Shown: positions 44,545 to 56,292, counted from the first letter of the stretch. The stretch: 64,000 nt of DNA from Tricholoma matsutake (GCA_026075535.2 AP026544.2:9362001-9426000), one strand, 5' to 3'. The notes: generated by a model from the letters alone, not told the origin. Numbers and translations: made by a program.

Positions 44545-44549
44545 ATGTG

Positions 44550-45137
44550 ACAGTTCACAAATGCATGGGTTGTTCACCCTACTTTGCAGTGACAGGATCC
44601 CATCCCCTCATTCCACTCAACATCTCCAAAGCTACATATTTGCAGCCCCCTCTGAATTCAATACTTTCAACAACCAATCTTATGGCATGATGAGCTATCG
44701 CCTTGGAAAAACATTCGATTGACCTTGAAACCCTTTATTCAAAGGTTTTTTTGGCATGGCTTGAAGCTGCAAAATGATTCAAACAAGTCCATCAGCAGAC
44801 TGTCAATGACTACAACTTCACAACAGGTGACTTAGTACTCCTTCGCAATATGCAGATTGAAAAGTCCCTTAATCATAAAATGTGACCTCAATACTTAGGT
44901 CCACTCATCGTCATTGATTGAAATTATGGAGGAGCCTACAGACTTTGCGAACTTGATGGATCAGTACTCCATCACCCCATTGCTGCCTTTCATCTACTTC
45001 CTTGCCTAGCTCGAAAATCAATTTCACTCCCTCCAAACTTCCTCGACATTGACTCAGCACGTCTCGAAACACTTTGACAAACTTTGGACGTCGACGAAGA
45101 TATTCCTGATGACATTCCACTCCCCGAAGACGATTAA
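44550..45137 (+). pseudogene. pol: Element A integrase C-terminal part
   Basis: Continues after element D: CMGCSPYFAVTGSHPLIPL, YNFTTGDLVLLRNMQI, PQYLGPLIVID, CELDGSVLHHPIAAFHLLPC, ending in an acidic DIDSARLETL tail. Stops at several places. Colinear with element B 33482-32912. Confidence 0.8.
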
Positions 45138-45506
45138 CTATTCTCTTTTCTTGGTTCACAATTACTTACCTATGACTTTGATTTCTTTTAGTGTACCATA
45201 CCAGTCACAATATCACATTATAGCATGGTCACACAACCTCCAACAGGGTTTTTTGGCCATGATGATTTACTGAGCCTTTCCCTTATTTCGTAATGTCATT
45301 TCCTTTCATTTTCTCTTACAATTTGCTCAGAACACTTACAATGACAAGTCTCAGGATTGAATTTCATTTCGAACAATTTTCGGATATTTCTTTTTACTCT
45401 ACTTATTTCTTATATCTTTTGCTTCCAGTTCAACAAATCACAAATTTATTATATGAAAATAGCAAAAACAAAAAGAACAAAATTTTACTCCTCCCCATCC
45501 AACATT
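45138..45506. other. Spacer between pol and antisense ORF of element A
   Basis: AT-rich, contains CCATGATGATT and other text parallel to the 32526-32911 spacer of element B. No gene seen. Confidence 0.4.
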
Positions 45507-46745
45507 CTACCCAATGCCGCTATCTCTTGATACAGCATACAGTGCTGCATCTTCTTCCTTGCCATCTCCTCCAAAATAATTTGTCAGTGCTGCTCTAAGC
45601 CCAACACTCCCTTGTTGCCTTCTCAAATTTCGTGCTCCTTCCCTTTCCAGTCTTGCTTCGACTGTCCCTGTGACCTCAATGGCCCTGCCTCCGGCACTAG
45701 CGATGGCCCAACGACTCAAATTTGAGGCACTATATATTACAAAAAGTTGGCAAATACTTTGAAAGACATCAAATAGTGACTTACCTGGTTTTGGATGCTC
45801 CAAAACCTTTCCCCCATGACTCCCTACAGCCTTCTTTCCCTTCACTTTATGAACCCCCCACCTCAAAACACCCTCCCAATAGTGCCCTTGTGTCTTGTTA
45901 GTTTCAAAATCTCTGCGAAATTATTTGTGCACTTACTGGTCCTTCAAACTCAAGAAGTCCCTCCTCCTTGAATCTCATTCATTTAGTGGCAATTCCTTGC
46001 TCGCCATCGTCTTCATCATCTTCATCATCATCCTCTATCGCCTGCTGCCTTTGGCTACCCAGTACACCAACTGGGTCATCGTCTATCTCCTCATCTCCTC
46101 ATCCTCCTCCCCAGCTTCTGATCGCCTAATTGCCTCGCTTTCAGCCTGCAACGCGGAGTTCTGCATCTTTAAGTCCTCCTTCAATATGGTTTTCGCTTGA
46201 ACCTCTGCAATGAGAGTCACTTGGGTAGCCTTGGGCACCTTCCGTCATTCATCGAGCTTCACAGCTTTCACTGCCCCTGCCTCGCATTGAATTGCTTCTG
46301 CCTCCTCCCAATGTCTTGCCTCTGCTGCTTCCACCTTGGCCTGCACTTTTGCCTCTGCTGCTTCAGCTTCAGCTTTCGCCTTTGCAGCTCTGGCCTCTTC
46401 CTCCTCTCATTTGACCTCATCTCCTAGGTCCTGCAATGAAACCTTGGTGCCCCATGGCAGCCACTCCTGACATGCCAGAGGAGCGTACATCTCGAATACC
46501 TCATCAATGATCTTTTGAACTGCCTGCGAATGAGGCTCCTCAACATCATCCACAAGATTGTCATATTCATACTACAAACAGTCATTAGCATCTAAAAGCA
46601 CCTCAGAAAATGTGTCGACACTCACCATTTTCTCACAAAAGTTGTGCCCCCACACTTTGAAGTTGATATCTTCTGCCTTACCAACCTCGGGCATGGCCTT
46701 CACATGTTCAAGGATGTCATTTTCAAATTTGAGGAGTAGCGACAT
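45507..46745 (-). pseudogene. Antisense ORF of element A, decayed
   Basis: Minus strand. Exon 1 is 46745-46626 (MSLLLKFENDILEHVK, AMPEVGKAEDINFKVWG), exactly 40 codons as in element B; intron 46625-46572 (GTGAGT to TTTGTAG) sits at the same position after EKM/EKL; exon 2 begins YEYDNLVDDVEE. Downstream come Ala/Glu-rich repeats (46420-46280), several stops, and a last donor-acceptor pair (GTAAGTC at ~45783, ATATATAG at ~45735). The six-Cys cluster of B is no longer readable here. The shared exon 1 and intron show that the ORF belongs to the element family. Confidence 0.75.
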
Positions 46746-46884
46746 GATCGGAGGATGTAAGAGATGAGTACAACTCGAGGATGAGAGAAAAGAGCAACAT
46801 TTTCAAGTCACCTTATAAGTTTTTCAACATGATCACAGATTTGGCACGTGACTCCAATCAGCTGACTGGGACAGTCAGGATTTC

Positions 46885-46898
46885 AGTAAGGGGGTGGA
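46885..46898 (+). promoter_or_regulatory. Polypurine tract of element A
   Basis: AGTAAGGGGGTGGA directly before TGATAGGTCCACC, as in element B. Confidence 0.85.
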
Positions 46899-47883
46899 TG
46901 ATAGGTCCACCTTGCAGCTGAGCTCTGAAAACAATACATCACACTGGGACAAATCCCCCACAACATCTTACAATTTTGCAAATGGTTACAAATGCCTATG
47001 AATGCACAAAACAATGACACAACACTTCGAAACATTTCAAAAGACTTTGTACCATTTTGAACGACTTTGGCCACAATATTCTTATCGTACCACACCTCGA
47101 ACACATGTTCCCAGCATTCCACACACTGATGTATTGTGTTTCTGCCATGACAAACACAAGGAGACACAATGGCTAGCACCTTAGCACGCATCGAGGCACT
47201 TTTTGACATCTTCATGATTTATTGGAACAACAAGACAAGGAAATTTGATATATCATGTATATTGCATGTTTCCTTCTTATCATTTTCTCATTTACTTCGT
47301 GATTTTGACACCTTGTTCACTGCCTGATGTTTACCACATGTTTTGCCTCATGGCCTTTTACCTTTTTAGTACTATTTCTCTAAAACATATATAGTTTGGT
47401 GTATTTACTGTGGTAGAAAGCAAGAAATCATCTTCCTCAATTGCATATCGTCAAACTTAAGAGTTCTGCTCTTGAGTCTTAGCTCAGTCTTAGTCCGAAA
47501 CTCTCCAGTATTCCACAAACTTTGTCGTTTTTCTACTTAGTCTCCCAAAACTATCGTCAATCATACATCAGCTTTGTCATCATCTTCTCCACTGCTTCCA
47601 CCTATCGTCATCATCTCATGAGCCCTTCAAAACCATTTAGAGACTTTTCAAATTCTTTTGGATCACGACTAAATTCCTTCATATTGTTTTGAAATGCTTT
47701 GTCATGTTTATGTACAGTTTTGCAGGACTTTGCACTGCTTTGCAACATTTTGTAGTACATCTACCAACCTCCAGTTAGCATGGTGATATTCAGTACTACC
47801 TCGCAACCTTCCTCAGACTCGTGTTATATCTCCTAAGACCAGTTTTGTTGGTTTTGGTTGAGTTTCTGGGTTGAGCATCATCA
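46899..47883 (+). repeat. 3' LTR of element A (~985 bp)
   Basis: TGATAGGTCCACC start, GGGTTGAGCATCATCA end (exact last CA uncertain by 3-6 nt). ACATATATAG TATA-like box near 47388. The first 400 bp are built from iterated ~10-11-bp words (TTTGCAAC, TTTCGAAA types). Confidence 0.8.
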
Positions 47884-48369
47884 TCATATGCATGGGGTGG
47901 GTGTCATGGTGTTCGGCGGAGGCATTGCCCACCCCTCCTCACATGTGTCCATCGCCATAGAACAATCTGTGAAGGGGCTTGTACCAAGAAGCAAGAAACA
48001 ACTAGGACTTCTGTCATGTTGATGCTCATCTGATAGCCCATCTTTCCACTTTTTTTCTGACCCCTTCTTGATTGTATATTAACTTAACTTATGGATATAA
48101 GATACTTGTGCAGCCATGGTCCAATATTCAATTTTCAAGCAGGGAAGTCACAGCTCATCAAGTCTTGTTCAGTTTGGTGTCAAACTGTGTAGGGGCCTTA
48201 TCCTATATCTGAATATACTCCACTCTTTATTAATCATTACAGATCAATTCAGGATTTCAAATGAGTGATTTGGTTTGAATTTACTTTGCCATGTCATGCT
48301 CTCCAAGAATGTGATATGGCAGCTGATACCAAATTGAAATGTGAGTTTTTATTCCATTAAGCTGCTCTC
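47884..48369. other. No recognisable feature
   Basis: No open frame with motifs and no repeat match seen elsewhere in the window. Confidence 0.4.
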
Positions 48370-50107
48370 ATGTCAACACCTGAGCCTCAGACATCTCACA
48401 AGCTTCATGGTCCACCAGTGCGAGCTTTGTATACTCTGGGATGCCCCAAAGCACCAGCTTCCACATGCCTCCAGGGGATTAAGCCACCAGAATTGACCCT
48501 TGCACAGACATCTGCAGAACCTGTTTCAAAGCTCAACCTGTTGTTTATGCCTGCTGACTGGCAAGTTCATCTTATCTCATGGATCCAACAAGGCTATGAT
48601 AGTGTATTTCTGGCTGGCACTGGATATGGGAAGAGTCAGGACTTGCTGTTCTGGGAGGTCAAAGTGGAATGGTGATTATCATCAGTCCTTTGAAGGCTCT
48701 CGAGTGTGATCAGGTGCATTGTTTAAATATTGTAGCAGATGACAACTGACAGTTACAAATTGTAGGTTTTGCAAGCAATGAAGAAAGGCATTCATGCTGT
48801 TCTGATAAATGAAGATAATACAAAGAGTGCAGGGCTCTGGGCAGAAGTGCACATGAAAGCTCAGATGGTTTACATCCCCTTCAAGATGGCACTGTCTGCC
48901 ATCTTTATCAAATTGTGGACAAACACTTGATTTTGTGTGTGGGTGCAGGTGCTCATTGTTGATGAAACAAATTGCATTGATGAGTGGGGTGAAGAATTTT
49001 GCCCAAAGTATCATGAACTGTAGAAGCTGGGCAGCTTTACAAGGCAAGAGATTCCCTTTGTCACATGTACTGCCACAGCAGACACAAGCACCTTCAATGA
49101 CATCTGGAAGTCACTTGGGTTTGGCAAACAACTGTTCTGGGGTATTGATGTTGGTTGTGACCAATCTGCTCATCCTGACATGGCAATTGGTAAACTCCAA
49201 AACAGCCATCCTGGATGTCCTCAACTTCCTTCTGACAGCTCTCAATGACACCATGCTGGTTGGTGTGATCCTCAAGGGACTCTGTTACTATGGTTCTGAG
49301 GCCACATGCAGTAGCAGCAGTACTGGGGTGAAGATGTGGCAACAAGCTCTGCCACCTCATCTTTGCAATTGTGTATATGCATTTTCCTCAGGAATTTTGG
49401 AGGAAGCCTAGCAGCAATGCTAGGAGGAGTTCATGTTGGGATGATACCACATTATCTGCTGCACAGATGCAGCAGAAATGGGGTGCAGCATACCAGATGT
49501 TGCATTTACAGTAATTTTTGGGTGTCCATGGTCACTTTTGGTGGTAGCACAGCAATGGGGATGAACTGGTCAAGACCGGAAGACACTCAGGACACTACTG
49601 GACCTCATGGGCAAGTCACCCCCAAACAAAAATAATCCTTGTATTCATTGATTTTTCAGCTGATTTTATTCATGCACTGCCTGAAGTCCCCTCCACATGT
49701 CCTTCCTCATGAATGTCTGTTGATTCAAACCAATTCTCCCAGCACTTGATTGACTATGAGCCCCCTGCTGGTTGGTAAACTGTGCCCAGCCAGGGCTGAG
49801 AAAAAGAATCTATGGGCCCAGCTCATCAGTTGTTGGCTGTCTCAACAGAATGACATTGGGGGATGTCTCCTTTTATCACTGGAAATAGCACTACCACCAA
49901 AACAACTCAATAGTCTAGTCACTCATAGTGCAATATTTCTAAAGCTGGTTACCATTGGTTGGAAGGAGATCCTCAATGTCATAAATGGGATTTCACTGTT
50001 GAGAAAGACTTTGTGGACATTGGGAAGCTCATATCAGATTGGTGTGTCTTGGCATTGTCATCTGGTACCCACCATCCCAGAGGTAACAGTCAAAAAAGAA
50101 TTGTGTT
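48370..50107 (+). pseudogene. RecQ-like DNA helicase pseudogene
   Basis: Pieces in three frames: ADWQVHLISWIQQGYDSVFLAGTGYGKS (Q-motif-like region and Walker A, ~48553-48637), IIISPLKALE (~48675-48705), an intron-like step (~48713-48765), VLIVDETNCIDEWGEEF (Walker B box, DETN instead of DEAH, ~48950), FVTCTATADTSTFNDI (motif III region, ~49060), then CTDAAEMGCSIPDVAFTVIF and QQWGRTGQDRK (motifs V and VI, ~49463-49585). So both RecA-like domains of a RecQ-type helicase are present but frame-shifted and with many stops. Such helicases are amplified in mushroom genomes, often with repeats. The 3' part to 50107 follows the same strand but is not alignable by eye. Confidence 0.72.
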
Positions 50108-50735
50108 GACAACCTGGATCTAACACCTCAACTGATGCCTATTTCACAACCAGTTTTTACTCCAAGTCCAAGACACCAACCATCAAGTACCCATTCTCAT
50201 ATTGCTGGACCCTCCCATTTTACTCAGCAGGCTCTCCTGTATGCTGGTGATGTATTCTGAACTAAACCTGCAAGGACTTTATCACTGTTCACACTGCCAC
50301 CACCTTTTTCCAAATGTGTCTACAAGTTTACAGCCATACCATCCACTGTCGTGTTTAAATCAGCACCCCTCAGTGAGGTATCCACCTTATGATAGCACTG
50401 GTACAATGCCATATTCTGCTTCCCCATTAAGAACACCCTTGCAACATTATCCCTCATCACAGCATCAAGTCCCACAGCCTGTTCCATATTCTCCTATGTA
50501 CCCATCTCCCTATACATTTCCTGCTTCCCAACCACATCTTTATCAACACCCAAATGTTTGCATCTCCATCTCAGCAAATACTGTTACCCTCTACTCAGAC
50601 AGATTTAAATCATGTAAATTATGAGACACCACATTCAAATTGCTAAAATAATTCAACTCCTTCACTGAACTCATCACATCCACCAAGTGACCCTGCTCCT
50701 AAGCCTCTATCACCAATTTCATCTCCATGCATTTC
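50108..50735 (+). other. Pro/Ser/Tyr-rich open frame, unassigned
   Basis: A frame at 50202-50624 is rich in Pro, Ser, His and Tyr (e.g. HPSVRYPPYDSTGTMPYS). It could be the low-complexity tail of the helicase-linked repeat or of an unrelated gene; no domain, no splice support. Confidence 0.3.
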
Positions 50736-51588
50736 TTAGCAATCTTCATGAATAATCAGGTTCTCAACATCATCAAAGGCTGTCCCATTGTGAAGCCTTG
50801 TATCTTGAGGTCCTGAATCTGTTGTGGTTTCTGTAGTAAGTGGGTAACCCAGAGCAGGATTATAGCTTGTGGATACAAGGAACTCCTGAAACTTGGTCTG
50901 CCATATCTCTGCATCTGCTACCATCACACCAAAAATAGCTGACCATGGCTCCAAATCCTTGGTGGTTGTGGTTACAGCAATAGGGGTAGTTTTTTTCTTT
51001 CTGAGATTTCTTGGGTGGAGCAGGGACATGGTGACTAAATGGGGACAATAGGAATTTGAGTTGAACCATCTCCTCCACAAGGGATTTCAGGTCAAACTGG
51101 AAAACTGACTGTTTTGAGTGTTGAGCATGATCCATTGGCCATCCATTCCCCATCTGTTTACAAACCAGGCCCTCTCCAGTGCTGCCTGCATGGCTGGTGT
51201 CATCTCATACTTCCAATATATCAAAACCTCCACACATTCCCAGATGTAATTATGTTGGCCAGCCCCCTGGAAACTCAGTGCCCAATATTTGAGGACCCAT
51301 AGAACTCACCCACCATCAGCATGACTAACTGCATGTTTGAACTCACAGAAAAATAATGCATCCCACATGAAATAAATTGAGTGTGCCATGTAGTCATCAT
51401 CACCATCCTGAGCCTGTTCTGCAGCATGTGTAGTTGTGAAGTCCTTTGCAATAATATGGGAAATGTCCTTGATGTCACTGAGTGTGAGCCACCACTTTGA
51501 GAGATGATTCCAGAGTGTGAACCCATTTGTTACCCTCGCTATACTTGAGAAAAGAAAGATAGTAACAATTTTGCCTACATGATGCAGT
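50736..51588 (-). pseudogene. DUF6589-type protein, C-terminal part
   Basis: Minus-strand pieces in shifting frames: FTLWNHLSKWWLTLSDIKD (51520), AHSIYFMWDALFFCEFKHAV, HADGG..VLKYWALSFQGAGQHNY (51310-51250), MQAALERAWFVNRWGMDGQW (51190), then LEPWSAIFGVMVADAEIWQ (50950). The order 'head of gene, AGxxNY, NPxGxxGxW-like' matches the DUF6589 proteins that are abundant and probably transposon-derived in agaricomycetes. The N-terminal part is at 59847-60590, beyond a hAT and a Ty3 insertion. Confidence 0.6.
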
Positions 51589-52844
51589 TAGTGCTTTGAG
51601 GTCTGGTCCGGTCCAGTTTTTCACCCTCCTCAAGGGTGGACTGAGAACTTGACTGGTCATCTTATTTCAAAGATATCTAAAAAACTGGACCAGACCCTAT
51701 AGGACCAGTCCACTACAGTTTTGAGCAGTTACTGGACCAGTTATGTACTGTACAGTACTTATGTTACTAACTACCTACAGTTCATTGATACATACTGAAT
51801 AAAAAAGAAATGAGAAAAGGCCTCACGATCCCCCCTGCAAGCAGCGGCTTGCAAGGCTGGATTTAGGTGCTTGGCATTGGTGTTGGCCATGTTGGTATTG
51901 ACCCCATTGCAAAAACAAAAACACCTCACAATCCCCCCCACGACCAGTGGCTCATGAGGCTGGATGTGAATTCTTGGTGTTGGTGTTGGTGGCATTGGCA
52001 TTGACCCCATTGTCATTGTTGGTGTCATTGTCATCACTTGGGCTTGTCATTGCCATGTCACCATGCATCCCATATGTACCCCACAAGCAGAGAGGGCTCA
52101 TGGCAGCAATGGGAGGTGTGGTGGTGGTGGGTGTCATTGTTGTCACATTGTGCTTGTCATTGCCATGTCACCACACACCCTGTATGTACCCCACAAGCAG
52201 AGGGGGATCATGGCAGCAGTGGGAGGTGTGGTGGTGGTGGTTGTTCCTCATTGTCACCTGGCATGTTGGTTAGTTGTTGTTGATAGAAGTTAACATTAAA
52301 TAATTACCTGGGCCCAAATGATATCTGTCATTGTTTGGACCCTGTTCCAGCAGTGGTGGCCATGGCAGTTGTGGGAGAGAAATAAGTTATGAACCACATT
52401 CCAGATCATGGCAATGCAGTACAAATGCATGTAGACATATAAATGAAAGATGTAAATGTGTCAAAAACGTGTAAACAAAAGCATGTGGCCATGCAAACAG
52501 GTACAAATGGTCTGTGCTTGCATTGCAGTATTTAAACAGCTCACTTTTCGCTCTTTTCATTTGGGAATGCCCCATTTTTTAACTACAAGACATGTAAATT
52601 GTATTGTATTATTGTACAGACATGTATATATTTGCTATCTGTTAGCTAGGGACCATAAGTTCAGTCTAGAACCAGTCTAGACCGGCTCTCGACAGTTTAG
52701 TAAGTGTTGAGGAAAATGAGAACCGAAAACTGGACTGCTTGAAGACCTGGTCGAACTGGGACCAATGGTCCTATAGGACCGGTTACAAATGTTGGTTCAG
52801 TTCAGTCTGGTCCTCAGTTCTTGGGACTGGACCTCAAAGCACTA
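51589..52844. mobile_element. Non-autonomous hAT element 2 (1256 bp)
   Basis: Left end TAGTGCTTTGAGGTCTGGTC, right end (reverse complement) TAGTGCTTTGAGGTCCAGTC. Exact 8-bp duplication GATGCAGT at 51581-51588 and 52845-52852. Interior: AGC-loop hairpins near 51830, 51930, 52080 and 52195 and one palindrome-intron module (52270-52350). No transposase. Related to hAT 1 by ends and contents. Confidence 0.93.
52262..52350 (-). repeat. Palindrome plus intron-like module in hAT 2
   Basis: GGGCCCAAATGA...TCATTGTTTGGACCC palindrome (52313-52347). On the minus strand GGGCCCAG is followed by GTAATT, CAACTAACC branch-like text and CATGCCAG acceptor (~52311-52262), a canonical short intron. Confidence 0.65.
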
Positions 52845-52852
52845 GATGCAGT

Positions 52853-52904
52853 GAAGCACCCATGCAATTAATGAATATCAGATCAAGGATTTCAAAGCTG
52901 CATA
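52853..52904 (-). pseudogene. DUF6589 pseudogene piece between hAT 2 and element C
   Basis: Short segment right of the hAT duplication that should connect the two parts of the DUF6589-type gene. Too short to align; assigned by position only. Confidence 0.3.
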
Positions 52905-53294
52905 GTTTGAAATTTTTATTTTTATTTTATTATGTTGAATTATGCTACATTACACCAAATGATGCTATGTAGATGATGCTCCAAACATGTGTCAAATTTT
53001 ATTTTGCATGTGTCAATATATATGTGCATGTATGCATGCATCAGTGGCAACAATGTACAATATATGTAACATAGTGTATAAACCTCAAATACACACCTAG
53101 TGGACTCCAGTTGTGTTCTCTTAGGTATTCCACCTATACTTGTAGTGTGAAATGCCTTTCTCAACCAATCATTCTATCAATAACCCCTCACATCAAAACC
53201 ATCAGTTGACCCATCATGCATGCAGATCCTGCCCCCTTCTTGTAGAGAGAACCTGCATGGGCTTAGCTAGCAGGTAGTGGGTGTTGCCCTAACA
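52905..53294 (+). repeat. 5' LTR of element C
   Basis: Matches 59468-59846 and 42240-42607; ends GTTGCCCTAACA. The first ~38 bp (TGTTGGAAAC...) are absent, so the left junction is decayed or deleted. Confidence 0.8.
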
Positions 53295-53801
53295 GAAGAA
53301 CACAACTTCCCATATCAGTGTGCCTTCTCATATGTCATTGTTTCACTGCACCACATTTGATTACTCATCCTTTCAGCACAAGCTGAAAGTACTTGTGCAT
53401 ATGTAATCTACCTTTATTTCATAAGCTGATGCCAGTCCTTGCCTTACATTGCAACTGCCAGTGATTGAGAGGCAGAGCTCATCATTAGGACAGCTGCAAC
53501 CAGACAACTGTTTGGATTTAGTTTAGTTACAATTTACATTACTCTATTTGGATGACTATTGTAGTTACAAGCCAAATTCAGTGATAACTCCAAGATTAGG
53601 CACCTTAGCCAAAGAAGTGATCCATCACAGATCTATCTGTTATGTCCAAACCATCAACTTCTAATCCTGGTCCTAATCCTGTTCCCACACCAGCACTACA
53701 GGTGAAGATTGATGTGCTTATGGCACAAGTGTTGCAATTAGTGTCAGTGTTGGCAGCATCCCAGTCCAGGCAAGCAGAAGTACAGCCAGAGATGACCAGT
53801 G

Positions 53802-54540
53802 CTTTACAGTCCCCCACTTGTCCTAGTGGACTCTGACTGGACTGACCAGAGTCCAAGTGAGTCCAAGTGGAGTCCAATTGAACTACATTAAGTCAAGTAG
53901 AGTTCAATCCCCCACTGGAGTCTGACTGGAGTCCAAGTGGATGCATTTCAACCAAATGATAGATACTGAGTTCAAAGGACTTTGGACTTAGTGAATCTCA
54001 TAAAATACCCACAAAATAAATTTGTGTAGTGCAGGGATTGAACTCAAGACCTCATGATGAGGTATCACATGACAGACCAGATAAGTGTGCTCAGCCAGTT
54101 GAGCCACATGTGAATTCTTATTTATCAATATAAGGTTTATTTATAATCCAAACTCAAACTATTTTTGTTCATCTTTTTTCAAGGAGGGCCATTTCACTAA
54201 GATAAAAAAAAATCAATTAACTACAGCCCTTGTGTCTTGTGTGAGGGGTAAGTACAACAATATATATACCCCACACATTCAGTGTGAGGGGGGGGGGGAG
54301 GGCAGAATCAAAAATAATAAAGACCCCTCCCCAAGCAAAATGCAGGGGAGAGGGGGTTGGGGGATCCAGGGTGTGTCATCATCAGTGTCGCTTGGCATCT
54401 GCTGCTGGTGGTGCCATGCAGGTGGTGCATTGTCATTGGCAGTAGTGGTGGTGGCTCATTCCTGGCCTGGTGCTCACCAACATTGTCATTGGCAGTAGTG
54501 GTGGCTCATTCCTGGCCAGGTGCTCACCAACGTCATTGTT
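53802..54540. mobile_element. TIR-element remnant with tRNA-like module, copy 1
   Basis: Left end CTTTACAGTCCCCCAC resembles the CTTTACACTGCCCCAC end of the 56293-58519 element. Then iterated GTCCAAGTGGAGTCC words (53815-53940), a tRNA-like module on the minus strand, the shared text TAAGGTTTATTTATAA.CC, C-run/G-run hairpin (54322-54352) and GTGGTGGCTCATTCCTGGCC in two tandem copies (54445-54535). The right end is lost. Confidence 0.6.
54025..54108 (-). ncRNA. tRNA-like (SINE-type) module, copy 1
   Basis: Minus strand TGTGGCTCAACTGGCTGAGC gives an A box, and GAGTTCAATCC a B box, ~50 nt apart; the outer TGTGG can pair with CTACA. These are the internal RNA polymerase III promoter elements of a tRNA, so this is a tRNA-derived module rather than a working tRNA gene. 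Confidence 0.6.
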
Positions 54541-54899
54541 GGCTGCTAACACCCCACCTATTGTTGCTGCACCAGCAGCACCAGATGCTATGGAGGTTGA
54601 TCAAGCAGGGAGACATGCCCCAGTTAAATGTTTTAACTGTGGGCAGTTAGGACATATTTGTAGGAATTGTAGGCAGAAGAGAAAGATTAGGGAAGCTACA
54701 ATCAAGGAAGTGAAGCAGGGGGAAGGCAGGCAGCAGAATTTTGTGGAAGAGTCCCAGTGAAGGTTTCCCCATTGGTGACCCAGAACCATTACAATGTACT
54801 AGTATCAGAGGAAACTCAGGGCAAACCAGAAAAGGAAATTGATGAGGAGTACAACCATCATCAATCATGTGACAAAGGAAATTGGCAAACACTATTTCC

Positions 54900-56292
54900 A
54901 AAAACCCCTAAATTTTTTATTCACTCTGCATGAATAGAACCTGAAATCACTTTGACTGTGGGATTGAAGACAGCGGACATGCACACAGCGATTGATGTGG
55001 AAGTGTTGCTCAATAGCAGTGCTACAGGATTATTTATTAATTGATCCTTAATTACTGGAAATGGTATTAACACATGTGAGCTATCACACCCTATAATGGT
55101 GTACAATATTGATGGAACAATAAATTGTAGAGGAACTATCAAGGAGGTGACTACTTATGAGTGGACTCAGATGCATCAGACTTTGCTACTGGAGTGGTAT
55201 TATCAATGCTATGCAAAGATGACAAATGGCATCCTTGTGCAAATATATCCTGAGGGTTGAATGATGTGGAGAGGAATTATGATGTGCATGACAAAGAGAT
55301 GTTGGGAATAATAATATGAGCATTGGAGGTGTGGAGACATTATTTGGAGGGATGTATGCATCAGATTGAAATCTGGATGGATCATCAAAATCTGCAAAAC
55401 TTCATGTCTGCCCCAAAAAGCTTAACCACTGGCAAGTGCATTGGGCATTATTCCTATCATGTTTCAATTTTCACTTGGTCCACAAAGCGGGAAGCTTAAT
55501 GAGGAAAGCAGATGCATTATCCAGATGTATTGATCACAAAAGGGGGGTGGAGGACAATGAGAATGTTACCTTACTCAAACCTGAATACTTTTGCATTTGC
55601 GCTATGCACCAAGGGCATCTATTAATAGATAGCTTGGAAATGGAGATGTTGTCTAAAATTAGACAATGTTCAGAAATGGATGATGAAGTGGTGGAAGCCA
55701 TGAAAGCTTTCAAGGGAGAGAAGAAAAATAATATTAAAGGAGATGAATGGGTTGAGGAGCAAGGCTTAGTATTATTCCAAGGGAAGGTGTATGTTCCAAA
55801 GGATCAGGATTTGCGAAGGGAGATCGTCCAGTTACATCATAATATGCCAACTGCCAGACACCCAGGAAGATGGAAGATGTTGGAATTAGTGATGAGAAAT
55901 TATTGGTGGCCTGGAATTTCTAAATATGTGTTGGTGTGTGTGATGGATGTGATACATGCATGAGGGGGAAGAAGTTGCCAGAGAAACCTGGAGGGAAGTT
56001 AATGCCAAACCCCATACCAAAAGCACCCTGGCAAGATATATCCATGGATTTTATCACTGGATTACCCGAAGCTCAAGGGTATGACACTATATCTGTGGTA
56101 TGTGACCACTTTACAAGGAGGTCCATATTATTCCTACCACTACAGAAACCTCATCATTAGGCTTGGCACACCTCTACCTGAATCAGGTATGGCAGTTACA
56201 GGGATTACCTGATACCATTATCTCTGATTGTGGACCACAATTCACTTCTGCATTTATGCGAGAATTAAACAACACATTGGGTTTTCACTGAA
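54900..56292 (+). pseudogene. pol: Element C protease, RNase H and integrase 5' part
   Basis: Protease relic LLNSSATGLFIN (Asp replaced by Asn, ~55005) followed without RT by RNase H (DSDASDFATGVVLS, YDVHDKEMLGIII, ~55160-55320) and connector LVHKAGSLMRKADALSR (~55480). Integrase zinc-finger region REIVQLHHNMPTARHPGRWK and CDTCMRGKK (~55815-55975), core PWQDISMDFITGLPEAQGYD (~56030) and SDCGPQFTSAFMRELN (~56225). Stops are mostly TGA or TAG at former Arg/Trp codons. Confidence 0.82.

Larger units (their letters stand above)
37793..47883 (+). mobile_element. Ty3/gypsy element A (plus strand), with nested insertions
   Basis: Order: LTR fragment (37793-38028), gag/protease (38029-39876), foreign block (39877-40364), RT/RNase H/integrase (40365-42206), element D insertion (42207-44544), integrase end (44550-45137), antisense ORF (46745-45507), polypurine tract (46885-46898), 3' LTR (46899-47883). 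Same family and layout as element B. Confidence 0.85.
53642..54762 (+). pseudogene. gag: Element C gag, centre replaced by an insertion
   Basis: The N-terminal 52 codons (SKPSTSNPGPNPVPTPAL, MAQVLQLVSVLAASQ) match element D. At 53802 foreign sequence starts; gag text returns at ~54545 with AMEVDQAGRHAPVKCFNCGQ and the rest of the CCHC knuckle. The gag core is missing. Confidence 0.82.
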
